DNA of 43,329 bases from an uncultured Hungatella sp. (GCA_947089145.1 CAMUJH010000033.1:1-43329), one strand, 5' to 3'; shown: positions 1 through 8,534, counted from the stretch's first letter. Notes: generated by a model from the letters alone, not told the origin. A program made the numbers and translations.

Positions 1-579
1 CTAGTACAGCGCTCTGCGGACAGCTGTCCGCAGCCTGACCGCCACGCTTACGGCGGCCAGGCAAAGGCCGAAATCCGCCTCTGCTGTCAAAAGGAAACAG
101 TTAAACAGAAGTATCTGCCACGTGACCTTCTGGCTTATAAGGAAGCGGCACACAAAAAAATAGTATGCCACCCCGATGGCGTAATAGATCAGCAGGCCGA
201 TGACGGACACCATAAGGAGCTTGGCAAATCCCGAGGCCTGAAAGCGTTCGCACAGCCACGCCATCCCGTATGCGGCCGCTCCAAACCCTATGAGATACCC
301 GAATGTGGGCCTGATGAGATAAGACGGCCCTCCGCCGGACGCAAACACGGGGACTCCCATCAGGCCCAGAAGCAGATAGACGCCTACGCTCATTCCTGCC
401 AGCCTTTTGTCCAGCAAAAGCCCTGCCAAGAGCACAAAGAACCACTGCAGGGTAAAGTGCATCGGCACCGGTTCTGCGGGCAGGGTAATCTTAATAAACG
501 CCCCTGCTGCAATAAGCGCCGAAAACAGCCCTCCTATGGTCAGTTCCCGGATTGATAACACTGCTTTCTCTTTTACCAT
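1..579 (-). CDS. bioY: BioY-family biotin transporter S component
   Basis: This is the substrate-binding S component of an energy-coupling factor (ECF) transporter for biotin, an integral membrane protein. The 192-aa product has the usual BioY length and about six hydrophobic segments. The family features seen are the N-terminal 'LTIGGLFSALIAAGAFIKI', the 'PVPMHFTLQWFFVLLAGLLL' stretch and the Gly-rich 'GLMGVPVFASGGG' followed by 'PTFGYLIGF'. The stop codon occupies bases 1-3, so the gene is complete. An AGAGGG ribosome site lies six bases before the ATG. No ECF A1, A2 or T genes are in view, so it probably uses a shared energising module. It sits directly behind a degraded cobalamin-gene fragment whose last codons overlap its start, which suggests it once belonged to a different operon arrangement. 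No biotin operator is apparent. Confidence 0.93.
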   Translation of the reverse strand: MVKEKAVLSIRELTIGGLFSALIAAGAFIKITLPAEPVPMHFTLQWFFVLLAGLLLDKRLAGMSVGVYLLLGLMGVPVFASGGGPSYLIRPTFGYLIGFGAAAYGMAWLCERFQASGFAKLLMVSVIGLLIYYAIGVAYYFFVCRFLISQKVTWQILLFNCFLLTAEADFGLCLAAVSVAVRLRTAVRRALY

Positions 580-726
580 GGCTTTCCCTCTTTAACCAGG
601 ATAACGGAGTAATAGCTGGCATGATCCGGTATCTGGTGGATATCTTTCGATGGTTTCCACTGCCAGGCAGGTCGTCAGCTTGGGATCGCCCGGGCCTACT
701 CCCACCCCGTATAAGATTCCGCTCAT
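573..726 (-). pseudogene. Remnant of precorrin-2 C20-methyltransferase (cbiL/cobI-like), internally deleted and frameshifted
   Basis: An ATG at 726-724 with a good AAAGAGG ribosome site opens a reading frame beginning MSGILYGVGVGPGDPKL. This is the N-terminal SAM-binding signature of CbiL/CobI tetrapyrrole methyltransferases, which are normally about 230 aa. The frame stops after 44 codons. In the +1 frame the sequence then reads HASYYSVILVKEGKPW and ends at a TAA overlapping the bioY start. That tail resembles the C-terminal strand of the same family (YFS-hydrophobic-VK), although this part of the match is weaker. The simplest reading is a large internal deletion that left about 27 N-terminal and 25 C-terminal residues. 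It could also be a fusion of two different gene ends. The retained ribosome site may still let it couple translation into bioY. Confidence 0.6.
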
Positions 727-743
727 GAATCAGCCTCTTTCCG

Positions 744-1085
744 CTAACGGTTGGCCCGCAATTTTCCCATAATAACATTTGCTATAATGGCAAATTGCTT
801 TCTCTTGATTCCGTTATCCTTTGCGCCTCCTTCCAGATATCCCCTGTCATCATAGCTGAAAAGCATATCTGTTATGATCATCCGCCAGATCCGCTCGCTG
901 GACGTATGGATCTCGGTTACAAGGCTGTAAAAGTCCTGGCAAAAAGAATCAAAAAACTCAGATTTTACTTTTGGATTGTAGGATTCAAAAATCCTGGTAA
1001 AAATTTCTTTGATGGCATCAAGGTCAAATTCCCGAAAAGCAACTGTGCTCTGATTAATTTCTTTGCTGTAGGAATAGCTGATCAT
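744..1085 (-). CDS. Hypothetical protein, 113 aa
   Basis: I do not recognise the family. The 113-aa product is soluble, has no signal peptide and no clear catalytic motif. The sequence is mixed charged and aromatic and looks mostly helical (for example FDLDAIKEIFTRIFESYNP and SFCQDFYSLVTEIHTSSERI). The start is supported by an AGGGGAG ribosome site about ten bases upstream of ATG. It ends 18 bases before the cbiL remnant, so the two are probably co-transcribed. A possible promoter lies about 60 bases upstream. I regard it as a real gene because of the ribosome site and the protein-like composition; no function is proposed. Confidence 0.65.
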   Translation of the reverse strand: MISYSYSKEINQSTVAFREFDLDAIKEIFTRIFESYNPKVKSEFFDSFCQDFYSLVTEIHTSSERIWRMIITDMLFSYDDRGYLEGGAKDNGIKRKQFAIIANVIMGKLRANR

Positions 1086-1144
1086 AGCTTTTCTTCTCCC
1101 CTTTACTTATATTTTGAAAACATTGTTCAAGCATATTTTTATTT

Positions 1145-1173
1145 ATTGTACCACATCTTCACATACCTTTAAA
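1145..1173 (-). promoter_or_regulatory. Possible sigma-A promoter for the 113-aa gene
   Basis: Read on the minus strand, TTTAAA is followed after exactly 17 bases by TACAAT. The -35 box is poor and the region is AT-rich, so chance is possible. It would give a leader of about 50 bases ahead of the 113-aa ORF. Confidence 0.35.
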
Positions 1174-1248
1174 AGCATTTTATGGAAAATGTAAAAATTC
1201 TGAAAAAATTCTTCCCTTTCCCCGCTGCTGTTTCTCAGCCAGAGCCCT

Positions 1249-1890
1249 TTAGTCCAGACGGTTTTTTACCGTAAACACTGCCAGCTGCGTCCGATCCTTC
1301 AGCTTCAGCTTTTCCAGCAGCCTGGAAATATTATTCCGCACCGTCCCTTCCGCCAGAAAGAGCCTGGCAGCAATCTCCTTATTGTCCATGCCTCTGGCAA
1401 CGCACCTCATAATGTCCCGCTCCCTTTCTGTCAGCCCCATTCCGGCAAGGCTGGCTCTGCTTTCCCCCCTTTGCCCTGCCATCTGCCGGCGTATGCCTTC
1501 GAAGACGGTTCCGCCAAACACCTGCATCCCGGCACATACCATTTTCACGGACTGAATAACGTTCTCGTCATCCATCTCCTTTAAAATATAGCCGTCCGCC
1601 CCGCTTCCCACAGCTGCATCTATGGTGGCCTCATCGTCAAAGGTGGTCAGCACCAGGATTTTCACTTTTGGAAATGCCCTTTTAATAGCAAGGATTCCCC
1701 ATGCTCCGTCAAACTCCGGCATCCGCATGTCCATCAGCACCACGTCCGGCTGCTCTTTCTTGCAGCACTCAAAGGCCTCCTTTCCGTTGGAGGCCATTCC
1801 GGTTACCCGAATCTCTTTATCCTGGCTTAAAATTGCCTTAAGCCCCTGCCTTAAAATCTGAATATCATCTGCAATCACCACACGTATCAT
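1249..1890 (-). CDS. NarL/LuxR-family two-component response regulator
   Basis: This is a cytoplasmic transcription factor of the NarL type, activated by phosphorylation from the adjacent histidine kinase. The 213-aa product has a receiver domain (about residues 3-118) with acidic pocket DD at 8-9, phospho-acceptor Asp54 in VVLMDMRMPEFDG, a Thr in LVLTTFDD and Lys in YILKEMDD. A C-terminal GerE helix-turn-helix follows (LTERERDIMRCVARGMDNKE then LFLAEGTVRNNISRLLEKL). I chose the ATG at 1890 rather than an in-frame start further upstream because the protein then begins MIRVVIADD and an AGAGGG site lies just before it. It is 68 bases behind the kinase gene, so the two form one operon. A candidate target is the palindromic site before the large membrane-protein gene upstream. 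Confidence 0.93.
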   Translation of the reverse strand: MIRVVIADDIQILRQGLKAILSQDKEIRVTGMASNGKEAFECCKKEQPDVVLMDMRMPEFDGAWGILAIKRAFPKVKILVLTTFDDEATIDAAVGSGADGYILKEMDDENVIQSVKMVCAGMQVFGGTVFEGIRRQMAGQRGESRASLAGMGLTERERDIMRCVARGMDNKEIAARLFLAEGTVRNNISRLLEKLKLKDRTQLAVFTVKNRLD

Positions 1891-1958
1891 GCATGTTCCC
1901 TCTTTATCTCTTCTCACAGCCGGCTCCCAGACCAAAAGCGGCCCCGAAAGCGCAGCCG

Positions 1959-3617
1959 CTACACCGGAAGTTCCAAAAAGATCTGGAATCCCTCTCCTTC
2001 TGCTGACAGGTATCTTACGTTTCCGCCAGCGTCCGTGACCCGCCTGCGGATTCCCAGAAGCCCGTTATGCTCCTCGATGGAAGGACACCCCTGCCCGTTG
2101 TCAAACATATACACGCTTACACTGGCTTTTTCAAATTTTACAATAACATCCATGTGAGAGGCTTTGGCATATTTCAGGCAGTTGGTAATGGCCTCCCGAA
2201 GGCACTGGTACACGATATGCGATAAATGGGAATATTCCGGTCCGTCCTCTCCCTGTATCTCCACCTCGATGTCTGTCTCCTTTACGCTGCCTGCCAGCTG
2301 ATACACTCCCTGGCTGACCAGCTGGCAGCCACATCCCTGCCGCATATGGTTAATGGACCACCTCAGCTGTCTAATGCCGCTTACTGCCAGATCCTGAGCC
2401 TGCCGCATATATTCCAGAATCTCCCTGTCAGCCTCTCTCCCCTGTTCCTGCTGTGACTCATAACGTATCCGAATCAGTTTTATCAGGGACTGGATCATGG
2501 TCAGGGCATGGCCTGTGGTATCGTGAACCTCCTGTGCGATCCGGTTTCTCTCCTGTTCAATGGCCAGCCGCTGCCGGGAATCCGCCAGTTCCCGGCTCCG
2601 CCTTAAAAGCTCATAGTATTCTCCCACATCCGTTATTACAAGGACCCCTGCCTTTTCCTGGCCCCGTCTGCCGGAGAGCGGGTACTTTTTTACCTGCAGC
2701 TTTCTGTTGTCAGGCAATTCCAGGATAAAGCCTGCTGACAGAACAGGGCCTGCCGCCTTTACAGGGCTATCTTCCTGAAGCGATGCGCCCTTGCAGAGTC
2801 TTTCCCACACACGGTTATAGTCATCTCCGTTTTTCACCTGTACATATTTGCATGCGGCATCATTGCAGCAGGTAACCTTTCCCCTTCGGTTATAGATAAT
2901 GACGCCCTCCCCGATGGATGCGAACACCTGCCGGGAAGCCACCACGTCAATGTCCAGAAAATCATAGCGGAAAACGGCCAGAAGCATTAAAAAGCTGGAC
3001 AGGGCAAACATGGGAGGCGTCAGATCAAACCCGGATTTTATGGTTTGGGACAGGTACAGCATATTAAACACAAGGGGAACCGCCGCGGCCGCAAGCATAA
3101 CTGCCGCATAGCCCTTATCGTCAGGGTTTTTCCTGAAATTTCCAAGAACTGCCGCCATGCCCAGGATCACGCAGATATAAGTATAAGCCATATGAAAATA
3201 GAATGCCGGCCCATAGACGGTTTGATTCAGTTCAAAAATCCGGTAAAACAGATGATGAAAGCCATTGCTTAAAAACATGCCGTAATCAAACAAGCCAATT
3301 CCAAACAGCCCGGCCCATGCCTGCGGAGCAGTCTCCCGTCTGCAGTAAAAGCGGGAAAACATCAGCCAGCAGGGTCCTATAAAGCTGATTCCTATATAGG
3401 AAATGCCGTAAAGAGCATATTTCATTTCCCTGCTGTCGGCAAATGTCAAAAACAGCTGGGGAAGGCACCAGATTATGATCAGGATCTGGCACATCATAAA
3501 TGCTTTTGCAGTATGGTTTTTCTCCGCTTTAAGCATCATCCACCCAAACGTGCCGAAGCAGAATCCAATGGCGCCCAGATAGGCCGTATGCAGTAAAATC
3601 TCTGTCATGGCAGTCAC
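1959..3617 (-). CDS. Sensor histidine kinase with 7TM input domain, PAS domain and HisKA_3/HATPase core
   Basis: This is a membrane-bound kinase partner of the downstream NarL-type regulator. The 552-aa product has about seven membrane segments over residues 5-220 (HisKA_7TM type), then a PAS-like domain near 228-335 (SIGEGVIIYNRRGKVTCCND). A short linker coiled coil leads to a HisKA_3 dimerisation region with the phospho-acceptor His365 in AQEVHDTTGHAL, and an ATPase domain with an N box (CLREAITNCLKYAKA) and a G1 box (VYMFDNGQGC). No periplasmic sensing domain is visible, so the signal is probably sensed in the membrane or the cytosol. The start is either GTG at 3617, four bases from AGGAGG, or ATG at 3608, about 13 bases away. 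The GTG has the more workable spacing. Confidence 0.93.
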   Translation of the reverse strand: MTAMTEILLHTAYLGAIGFCFGTFGWMMLKAEKNHTAKAFMMCQILIIIWCLPQLFLTFADSREMKYALYGISYIGISFIGPCWLMFSRFYCRRETAPQAWAGLFGIGLFDYGMFLSNGFHHLFYRIFELNQTVYGPAFYFHMAYTYICVILGMAAVLGNFRKNPDDKGYAAVMLAAAAVPLVFNMLYLSQTIKSGFDLTPPMFALSSFLMLLAVFRYDFLDIDVVASRQVFASIGEGVIIYNRRGKVTCCNDAACKYVQVKNGDDYNRVWERLCKGASLQEDSPVKAAGPVLSAGFILELPDNRKLQVKKYPLSGRRGQEKAGVLVITDVGEYYELLRRSRELADSRQRLAIEQERNRIAQEVHDTTGHALTMIQSLIKLIRIRYESQQEQGREADREILEYMRQAQDLAVSGIRQLRWSINHMRQGCGCQLVSQGVYQLAGSVKETDIEVEIQGEDGPEYSHLSHIVYQCLREAITNCLKYAKASHMDVIVKFEKASVSVYMFDNGQGCPSIEEHNGLLGIRRRVTDAGGNVRYLSAEGEGFQIFLELPV

Positions 3618-3638
3618 CTTGCCTCCTCTGTACTGATA

Positions 3639-3675
3639 TGTACTCTGGGAGGCGCAGAGAGACTCCCAGAGTACA
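3639..3675 (-). other. 13-bp perfect inverted repeat between membrane-protein gene and kinase gene
   Basis: TGTACTCTGGGAG at 3639-3651 is exactly complementary to CTCCCAGAGTACA at 3663-3675, with an 11-base loop. It follows the stop of the 726-aa gene by about 25 bases. No U run follows it in the direction of transcription, so it is not a standard intrinsic terminator. It could be an mRNA processing or stability hairpin, or an operator, that sets the kinase/regulator level relative to the upstream gene. Confidence 0.6.
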
Positions 3676-3700
3676 TCGATCCGTTAAGCTGGCCTGAAAG

Positions 3701-5881
3701 CTACCGTCTCTTTTTCTCCATAATGCCTGCAAATATCATGAGTCCGATTCCCGCCGCCAAAAGATAGACCCACCAGGAAATGGACAGCCAGAAGTTCCGT
3801 GTCATAAACAGGGCCATGCCCAGGATCACCGCCGCCGAAATGCGTACCCACAGCACATTGCTTTTTACCTGTGCCCGAATAAAGACCGCAAGACAGATGC
3901 CTTCCAGGATCAGAGCGTCTGCAACCTGCCCGGAAAGTATTCCGTCCCTGCAAAGAAGGATCAGACATACCCCATAGCCTGCATTCTGCAATAGGGAAAT
4001 CTGCCGGCTTTTCTCCCATATGGCTCCGGCTGCCCAGAGAAGCCAGGCCGCAGGCAGAAGCCTCATTTCCAGTTCCAGCATGCCGGGCCAAAGAATGAAG
4101 GGCTGAAGCCAAAATGCCGCAGCGGCGCAGCAGGCGGACAGGGCAAGGGCCGGTTTTCTAAGTTCTTCCACCTGCTGGTATTGGAGAAAGTACAGGGCTG
4201 CCAGAAGGATATAGATAAACCGCTGCCGGTCATTTCCCATAGCCGCCATAAGAAGCACATCAAAGACAGCCGCCATGTGGTACCAGTCCATGCGCCACTG
4301 CCCCAAAACCCTGTCATCCCGCTTCATAATGGGGCAGAGACGCCGCGCTGCCATACCGGACAGGAGAAGCGCTGCCGCCGTCCAGATACTGAGCCTGTCA
4401 AACGCAACCCCCAGTCTGATACCTGCCATAAAGGGAAGGGGCAGAATCCCTATGGAAGCCAGAAGATGAGGCCACTGCCGCTTTCCCAGATAGAACCAGG
4501 TGTAATACCCCACAAAAGCTGTCATGGCCAGAACCAGCCCGTCCCATCTCCCCCTTTGATCCCCATAAAAGCCGATGGCAGTAAACAGCGCTGCCAGGCA
4601 GCCGCAGATGTCAAAAAGCAGGCTGTGCATTTCCTTATAAGTTTCCCTGTTTTGATACCGGATTCCAACAGCCAGCAAATATGCCAAGTTGATGAGAGCC
4701 ATGCGGTAAATAAAATCCGCCGTTATCCATCCGGCAGCGTACAGAATGCTCTCCGCTGCCGCCAGGGCGCACAAATTCCTGGCTGTGTTTTTATGATCCT
4801 TCCAGGCCAAAATGCAGATTCCGGCCAGGGCCGCCCCCATTGCCCCCATTCCCAAAGCTGTAAATGAAAACAGGGGAAACCTGTCCAGAACCGTATCCCT
4901 GGTTCCTGCGCAGCCTTCGGCAGCCATGCGCCAGATGGGAATCAGCCCCTGGACCATGGTAATTGCTGCGAATGTCCAAAAGTGGACAGGGGCGAAAACC
5001 TGAAATCCATGGGCAAGCAGTTTTTGGAAAGCTGACGGCTCCTCTTTTGTCCCGGCATTTTCCACCCAATATTTCTCTGCTGCAATGAGAACCGCGGAAT
5101 ATATCATCATTATGCACACAAACCCGTTCCATCCAGCCGATAAAGCCTTTGCCATGAAAAACAGGCTGATGCTTATTCCCCACAGGCAGGTCTGAGTGTA
5201 GATCCGGTCCTGGAACCGTTTCAGTCCTGCCCAAAATGCCGCCATGGTCACAATGCTTCCCACCCAGAGAACTTTCCAGCGGTTTTCTTTGTCTAGAATG
5301 AACTCTGCTCCCAAGAGTTCAAAATATGCCGCTGCCAAAACTGCCAGGAACAAAAAAATACTTCCCAAAATATAGAACCCATTGCCCGTCCTGCGGATGT
5401 GAAACACGTTTGCCGCCACATGGCTGGCTGCAAAAAACACGGCAGCGCACAGGACAACCAGGCACACTTTGCAGACATCCGGAAGGATGTGCCATGTTGT
5501 CGTGGCAAAAATCAGCCCCGCCAGCACAATAAGAATCACGCCAAGCACCAGGGCCATGGTACCCAGGCCCGGCTGAAAAATCTTTTTCGGCGCTTTAGTG
5601 CGCCTGCTTTGGGGAACTGGCTGCCTTTGCTTAAGCCCTGTCTCGTTTTCCGGGGCTTTGGCTTTATGCCATTCTCCGCCTGCCTCCTGGGGCCCTGCCT
5701 CATTGTTCCCCATGGCCCTGTCCGGGGGCATGGGGAACAAGGCCCTGCGCCTCAGGCTCCCCCTTTCCAGATCCTGAATCCGTTTTTTATATTCTTGATT
5801 CGATACCAGCAATCCTATAATGACTCCCAGCTCCGCAAAAGGAGCCACCAGCCAGACAAGCAAGATCACAATCCACGTCAT
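3701..5881 (-). CDS. Very large polytopic membrane protein (DUF2157/DUF2339-like), 726 aa
   Basis: The function is unknown. After one N-terminal membrane segment there is a polar stretch of about 70 residues with a charged coiled-coil-like patch (NQEYKKRIQDLERG) and a basic segment. The rest, from about residue 105, is a continuous run of roughly twenty membrane helices with short charged loops. That pattern resembles bacterial DUF2157/DUF2339 membrane proteins, but I cannot assign it firmly. The second ATG (5881) is preferred over the first (5887) because the AAGGGGA ribosome site would touch the first. The gene is first in a group with the kinase and regulator, and its promoter region has a good -10 box, a poor -35 box and a palindrome. 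It may therefore be the main target of that two-component system. Confidence 0.85.
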   Translation of the reverse strand: MTWIVILLVWLVAPFAELGVIIGLLVSNQEYKKRIQDLERGSLRRRALFPMPPDRAMGNNEAGPQEAGGEWHKAKAPENETGLKQRQPVPQSRRTKAPKKIFQPGLGTMALVLGVILIVLAGLIFATTTWHILPDVCKVCLVVLCAAVFFAASHVAANVFHIRRTGNGFYILGSIFLFLAVLAAAYFELLGAEFILDKENRWKVLWVGSIVTMAAFWAGLKRFQDRIYTQTCLWGISISLFFMAKALSAGWNGFVCIMMIYSAVLIAAEKYWVENAGTKEEPSAFQKLLAHGFQVFAPVHFWTFAAITMVQGLIPIWRMAAEGCAGTRDTVLDRFPLFSFTALGMGAMGAALAGICILAWKDHKNTARNLCALAAAESILYAAGWITADFIYRMALINLAYLLAVGIRYQNRETYKEMHSLLFDICGCLAALFTAIGFYGDQRGRWDGLVLAMTAFVGYYTWFYLGKRQWPHLLASIGILPLPFMAGIRLGVAFDRLSIWTAAALLLSGMAARRLCPIMKRDDRVLGQWRMDWYHMAAVFDVLLMAAMGNDRQRFIYILLAALYFLQYQQVEELRKPALALSACCAAAAFWLQPFILWPGMLELEMRLLPAAWLLWAAGAIWEKSRQISLLQNAGYGVCLILLCRDGILSGQVADALILEGICLAVFIRAQVKSNVLWVRISAAVILGMALFMTRNFWLSISWWVYLLAAGIGLMIFAGIMEKKRR

Positions 5882-5917
5882 ATCCATTCCCCTTTCTAAA
5901 GTTTTTTCATTACCCTT

Positions 5918-5982
5918 ATTATATAAAAAGGGAATGGGGAATGGCAGATGTCATGCGTCACTATGAGAGTGACATTTGTCAC
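5918..5982 (-). promoter_or_regulatory. Candidate activator-dependent promoter with GTGACA-type palindrome
   Basis: On the minus strand a TATAAT -10 box lies at 5918-5923, with no recognisable -35 hexamer 17 bases upstream. Just beyond it are GTCATGCGTCAC (5950-5961) and a perfect 14-bp palindrome GTGACATTTGTCAC (5969-5982). The half-sites GTCAC and GTGAC also form a second inverted pair across seven bases (5957-5973). A strong -10 box, a missing -35 box and adjacent dyads fit positive control by a NarL-type regulator such as the one encoded downstream. The link to that regulator is inference. Confidence 0.5.
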
Positions 5983-6064
5983 CAAAACCGCGGATTCTGC
6001 CGTCTGCGCCGCCACGGTTCCCTGGTCAATGTCACTTGGTTAAACGGATTCTGCTATGGGGAGA

Positions 6065-7204
6065 TCATCCTGCCACCTGCTGCCGAATCCGGGTAATCAG
6101 ACCGTTTGCGTCTACCTCAAGAATTTCTCCGAAAATAGCCCCGCCAAATGGATTCTCCTCCCAGTCCAGCTCTCTCTGGTCTTCCACGGAACGCATCTGG
6201 CCGGCCACATCAATCACGCAGTCTTTGGAAAGATAAAAGCTTCCGGCGTACAGCGTCTGGCAGGCGCAGCTGATATCGTCACTGTTCCAGATGACATAGC
6301 TGTCACCCACGATCTCATCTGCAATAGCCAGCACATATTTTCCAACCTGAAATGCATCTGTAAACACCAGTTGCATTTCCCCGTGCTGTTCCGGGTCGGA
6401 GACAGAGATGACCTTTGCCTCTTTGCCATGCTCCTGAAGGATGTCTGTCACCGTGTATACGGCGCTTTTATTCAGCATTCCAAAAGAGAGGGTAAGCTTA
6501 TCCCCTTCTCTGACAGCTTCAATCTCGTCCCAGCTATAGTAAACCGGAACGCACAGGAGCTGGCTTTTGGCTTCGTAGCAGCCTCCCCTGTCCTCCAGGG
6601 CCGGATACCACTCCGCATAATTATCGCTCAAGGATACCTCTATATGGCCGTAATCCAACAGGCCGTTCCAGCCAAACAGCTGGTTCTCATCCATAATCTT
6701 CTTATAGGCGGCCGCCGTATCCAGAATGTCACCCAGTTCCTCCCTGGCTTTGATCAGATCAATATTCTCCTTCTCAATCTCACTGAGCATGCTGTCCGAA
6801 AAGTCCTCCGGCTTTATGACGCCTTCATACCAGTCCTTCGCCTCAAAATACTCTTTAAGTTCCGCAGATGTAAACAGCCGTCCCCGGCGGGCAAAAATCT
6901 CATTGCGGGCCAGTCTCAGCTGATCAGCGGGAACGCTTTTTAACTCCTCTGCCGTCAGCAGCCTGGTATCGCTTTCCGGGAAAATGTACTCCCCTTCTGT
7001 CTCCTTTTCCGTTTCTTCTGTCTCCTTACTCTCCTGTTCCCCGGAAGTCTCTTTACCGCTGTCATCCTTTTTGGGATCTGCCGTTTCCTCTTCTGTTCTC
7101 TCTGCCTCCGTCTCGATCCCCGGTTCTTCCTTTGCCTTCTTGCACCCTGCCGCTGCTGTGCAGACACATATGGCCAGAACAGCGGCTCTCCACATATTCT
7201 TCAT
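6065..7204 (-). CDS. Lipoprotein with YARHG domain, 379 aa
   Basis: This is an envelope lipoprotein of unknown role. A signal peptide ends in the lipobox AAAGC with lipidated Cys21. A low-complexity Glu/Lys/Thr-rich spacer over about residues 23-75 probably spans the cell wall. It is followed by a YARHG-type domain at about 80-155, in which the family's RNEIFARRGRLF motif and the following tryptophan (AKDWYEG) are plain. The C-terminal 220 residues are a soluble domain I cannot name. It starts 15 bases after the preceding lipoprotein gene (7220-8389) and is surely in the same operon. The YARHG family occurs in extracellular or membrane-anchored proteins of Gram-positive bacteria, but its ligand is unknown. 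Confidence 0.9.
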   Translation of the reverse strand: MKNMWRAAVLAICVCTAAAGCKKAKEEPGIETEAERTEEETADPKKDDSGKETSGEQESKETEETEKETEGEYIFPESDTRLLTAEELKSVPADQLRLARNEIFARRGRLFTSAELKEYFEAKDWYEGVIKPEDFSDSMLSEIEKENIDLIKAREELGDILDTAAAYKKIMDENQLFGWNGLLDYGHIEVSLSDNYAEWYPALEDRGGCYEAKSQLLCVPVYYSWDEIEAVREGDKLTLSFGMLNKSAVYTVTDILQEHGKEAKVISVSDPEQHGEMQLVFTDAFQVGKYVLAIADEIVGDSYVIWNSDDISCACQTLYAGSFYLSKDCVIDVAGQMRSVEDQRELDWEENPFGGAIFGEILEVDANGLITRIRQQVAG

Positions 7205-7219
7205 AGATGCTCCTTTCCA

Positions 7220-8389
7220 TTACTCTGTCACAAACAAATATCTGGCGTTTCCCCAGCATCTGTTTTTCTCCGTGCTCCCCTTTTCCCACTCTGCCAAAAA
7301 TTCATATGCCTTACCTTTTTCCAGTTCTAAAAAAGGCATTCTGCAGTAAAGATCAGCCACCCAGTCCTCCTGCGCGTCCTCATTTCCGGCCTCCGCCTTA
7401 TCCCACTGGCGTATGGTCAGCTTATCCGGCCATCGGGACATGAAATAACTGTAAAGAATCTTATCCATTCCATTGTAACTGGGAAGCTTTAACTTTGCCG
7501 CAGATTTCAGCACCGTCTCATCCCAGGGCCCCGGGCCGCAGGCAACGATCCCCTCCCCGTTGGCTGTATTCCAGTTAAAGTTTCCCGGATAGACTTCAAA
7601 GGAAGACATGGTGCTGGAACGGGGGTCAGAAAGGTTTAAAACCGGAGGGCTGTTCAGAAGGATATCCTCCTGTGCCATCCCTTCTTCTGAAAGTGCGCTG
7701 ATCCATCGGGCCAGGTATTTTTCAATTCCGTCTTCCGCCCTGCTTTCCATGTCCTCCATCAGCACAAGGATGGGCTGGCCCTCTTTCAGTTCACCGCCTG
7801 CCGCTGCTTCCGAAATCCCCAGAACCCAGAACACGCCTGGAAAATCATCGGCGTGGGATTGAAGGAGAATCCGATCATTGTGTATCTCTTTCACATGGCC
7901 TTCTATTCCCACGGCTTCCGTTCTGGAACTATGGTTTTCCAGAAAGTCTTCAACCTCTTTTCGGGATTTTTCCCGGATGTCGATATAATCCTTGTCTTCC
8001 GCGGATACCAGGCGGATATACATGGGCTCCTCGTCAAACCCGGTCTGGCCTGCCATTAGAGAGAAATCTTTATTTACATCATAATCCAGGATCATCAGCC
8101 CAGAGCCAATATCCTGATATTGGTAGCCTTCCAGATCCTTTCTGGATAAATCTTCTTTGTCTGCCAGTTCCAAAATCTTATTAATGGAAATGCAGCTTAA
8201 TGGGGCTTCCCCCGCTGCATCCGTCTCATTTGCCGGAGAACTTTCTTCATCTGTTTCCTTTGCCGCAGCGTGCTCTTTTGCGGTTTCTGTCTCTGTCCCT
8301 GCCCTGTAGGCAGATTCCGGGGAACAGCCCCATGCCCACAGCAAAGCCGCCCCCGTAACCAGAACCGCCGTCCCTTTTCTGATATCCAT
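7220..8389 (-). CDS. Putative lipoprotein, 389 aa
   Basis: I do not recognise the mature domain. The N terminus is a short signal peptide with a lipobox-like WAWGC, so Cys22 would be lipidated. A Thr/Glu/Ala-rich linker of about 40 residues follows, then a globular region of about 320 residues containing segments such as MLILDYDVNKDFSLMAG. The ribosome site GGAGGG lies nine bases before ATG. The gene is immediately upstream of the YARHG lipoprotein, and the two probably act together at the cell surface. A terminator separates it from the lipoprotein gene at 8535-9311, so it needs its own promoter, which I could not see clearly. Confidence 0.85.
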   Translation of the reverse strand: MDIRKGTAVLVTGAALLWAWGCSPESAYRAGTETETAKEHAAAKETDEESSPANETDAAGEAPLSCISINKILELADKEDLSRKDLEGYQYQDIGSGLMILDYDVNKDFSLMAGQTGFDEEPMYIRLVSAEDKDYIDIREKSRKEVEDFLENHSSRTEAVGIEGHVKEIHNDRILLQSHADDFPGVFWVLGISEAAAGGELKEGQPILVLMEDMESRAEDGIEKYLARWISALSEEGMAQEDILLNSPPVLNLSDPRSSTMSSFEVYPGNFNWNTANGEGIVACGPGPWDETVLKSAAKLKLPSYNGMDKILYSYFMSRWPDKLTIRQWDKAEAGNEDAQEDWVADLYCRMPFLELEKGKAYEFLAEWEKGSTEKNRCWGNARYLFVTE

Positions 8390-8453
8390 CTGGTTCTGCC
8401 CTCCGTTTCCTTTCCTTGTAATCAGTCAGCCTGCGCAAAGACCTGCCTTTTCT

Positions 8454-8509
8454 AATAAAAAAGATGCTGCAAAATATACAAGCCTTCGTATTCTGCAGCA
8501 CCATCTTTT
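8454..8509 (-). terminator. Intrinsic terminator after the 258-aa lipoprotein gene
   Basis: On the minus strand, GATG/CATC and TGCAG/CTGCA pairings form a stem with a three-base bulge around a GAAGGCTTG-containing loop, followed by CTTTTTTATT. The run of six Ts makes it a good rho-independent terminator. The A-rich left side means it could also act in the other direction. Confidence 0.75.
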
Positions 8510-8534
8510 ATTCAAATCTTTAAAACGCCGCGGA

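Noticed and set aside
491-778. 95-codon minus-strand frame overlapping bioY and the cbiL remnant
   Set aside because: It lies in the wrong frame for both bioY and the CbiL signature, and its composition is not protein-like.
4181-4867. 228-codon plus-strand ORF opposite the large membrane protein
   Set aside because: Composition is the complement of hydrophobic codons (many His, Pro, Arg) and it has no start signal.
6056-6943. 295-codon plus-strand ORF opposite the YARHG lipoprotein gene
   Set aside because: Antisense shadow of a gene with a clear lipobox and domain; no ribosome site and no protein family pattern.
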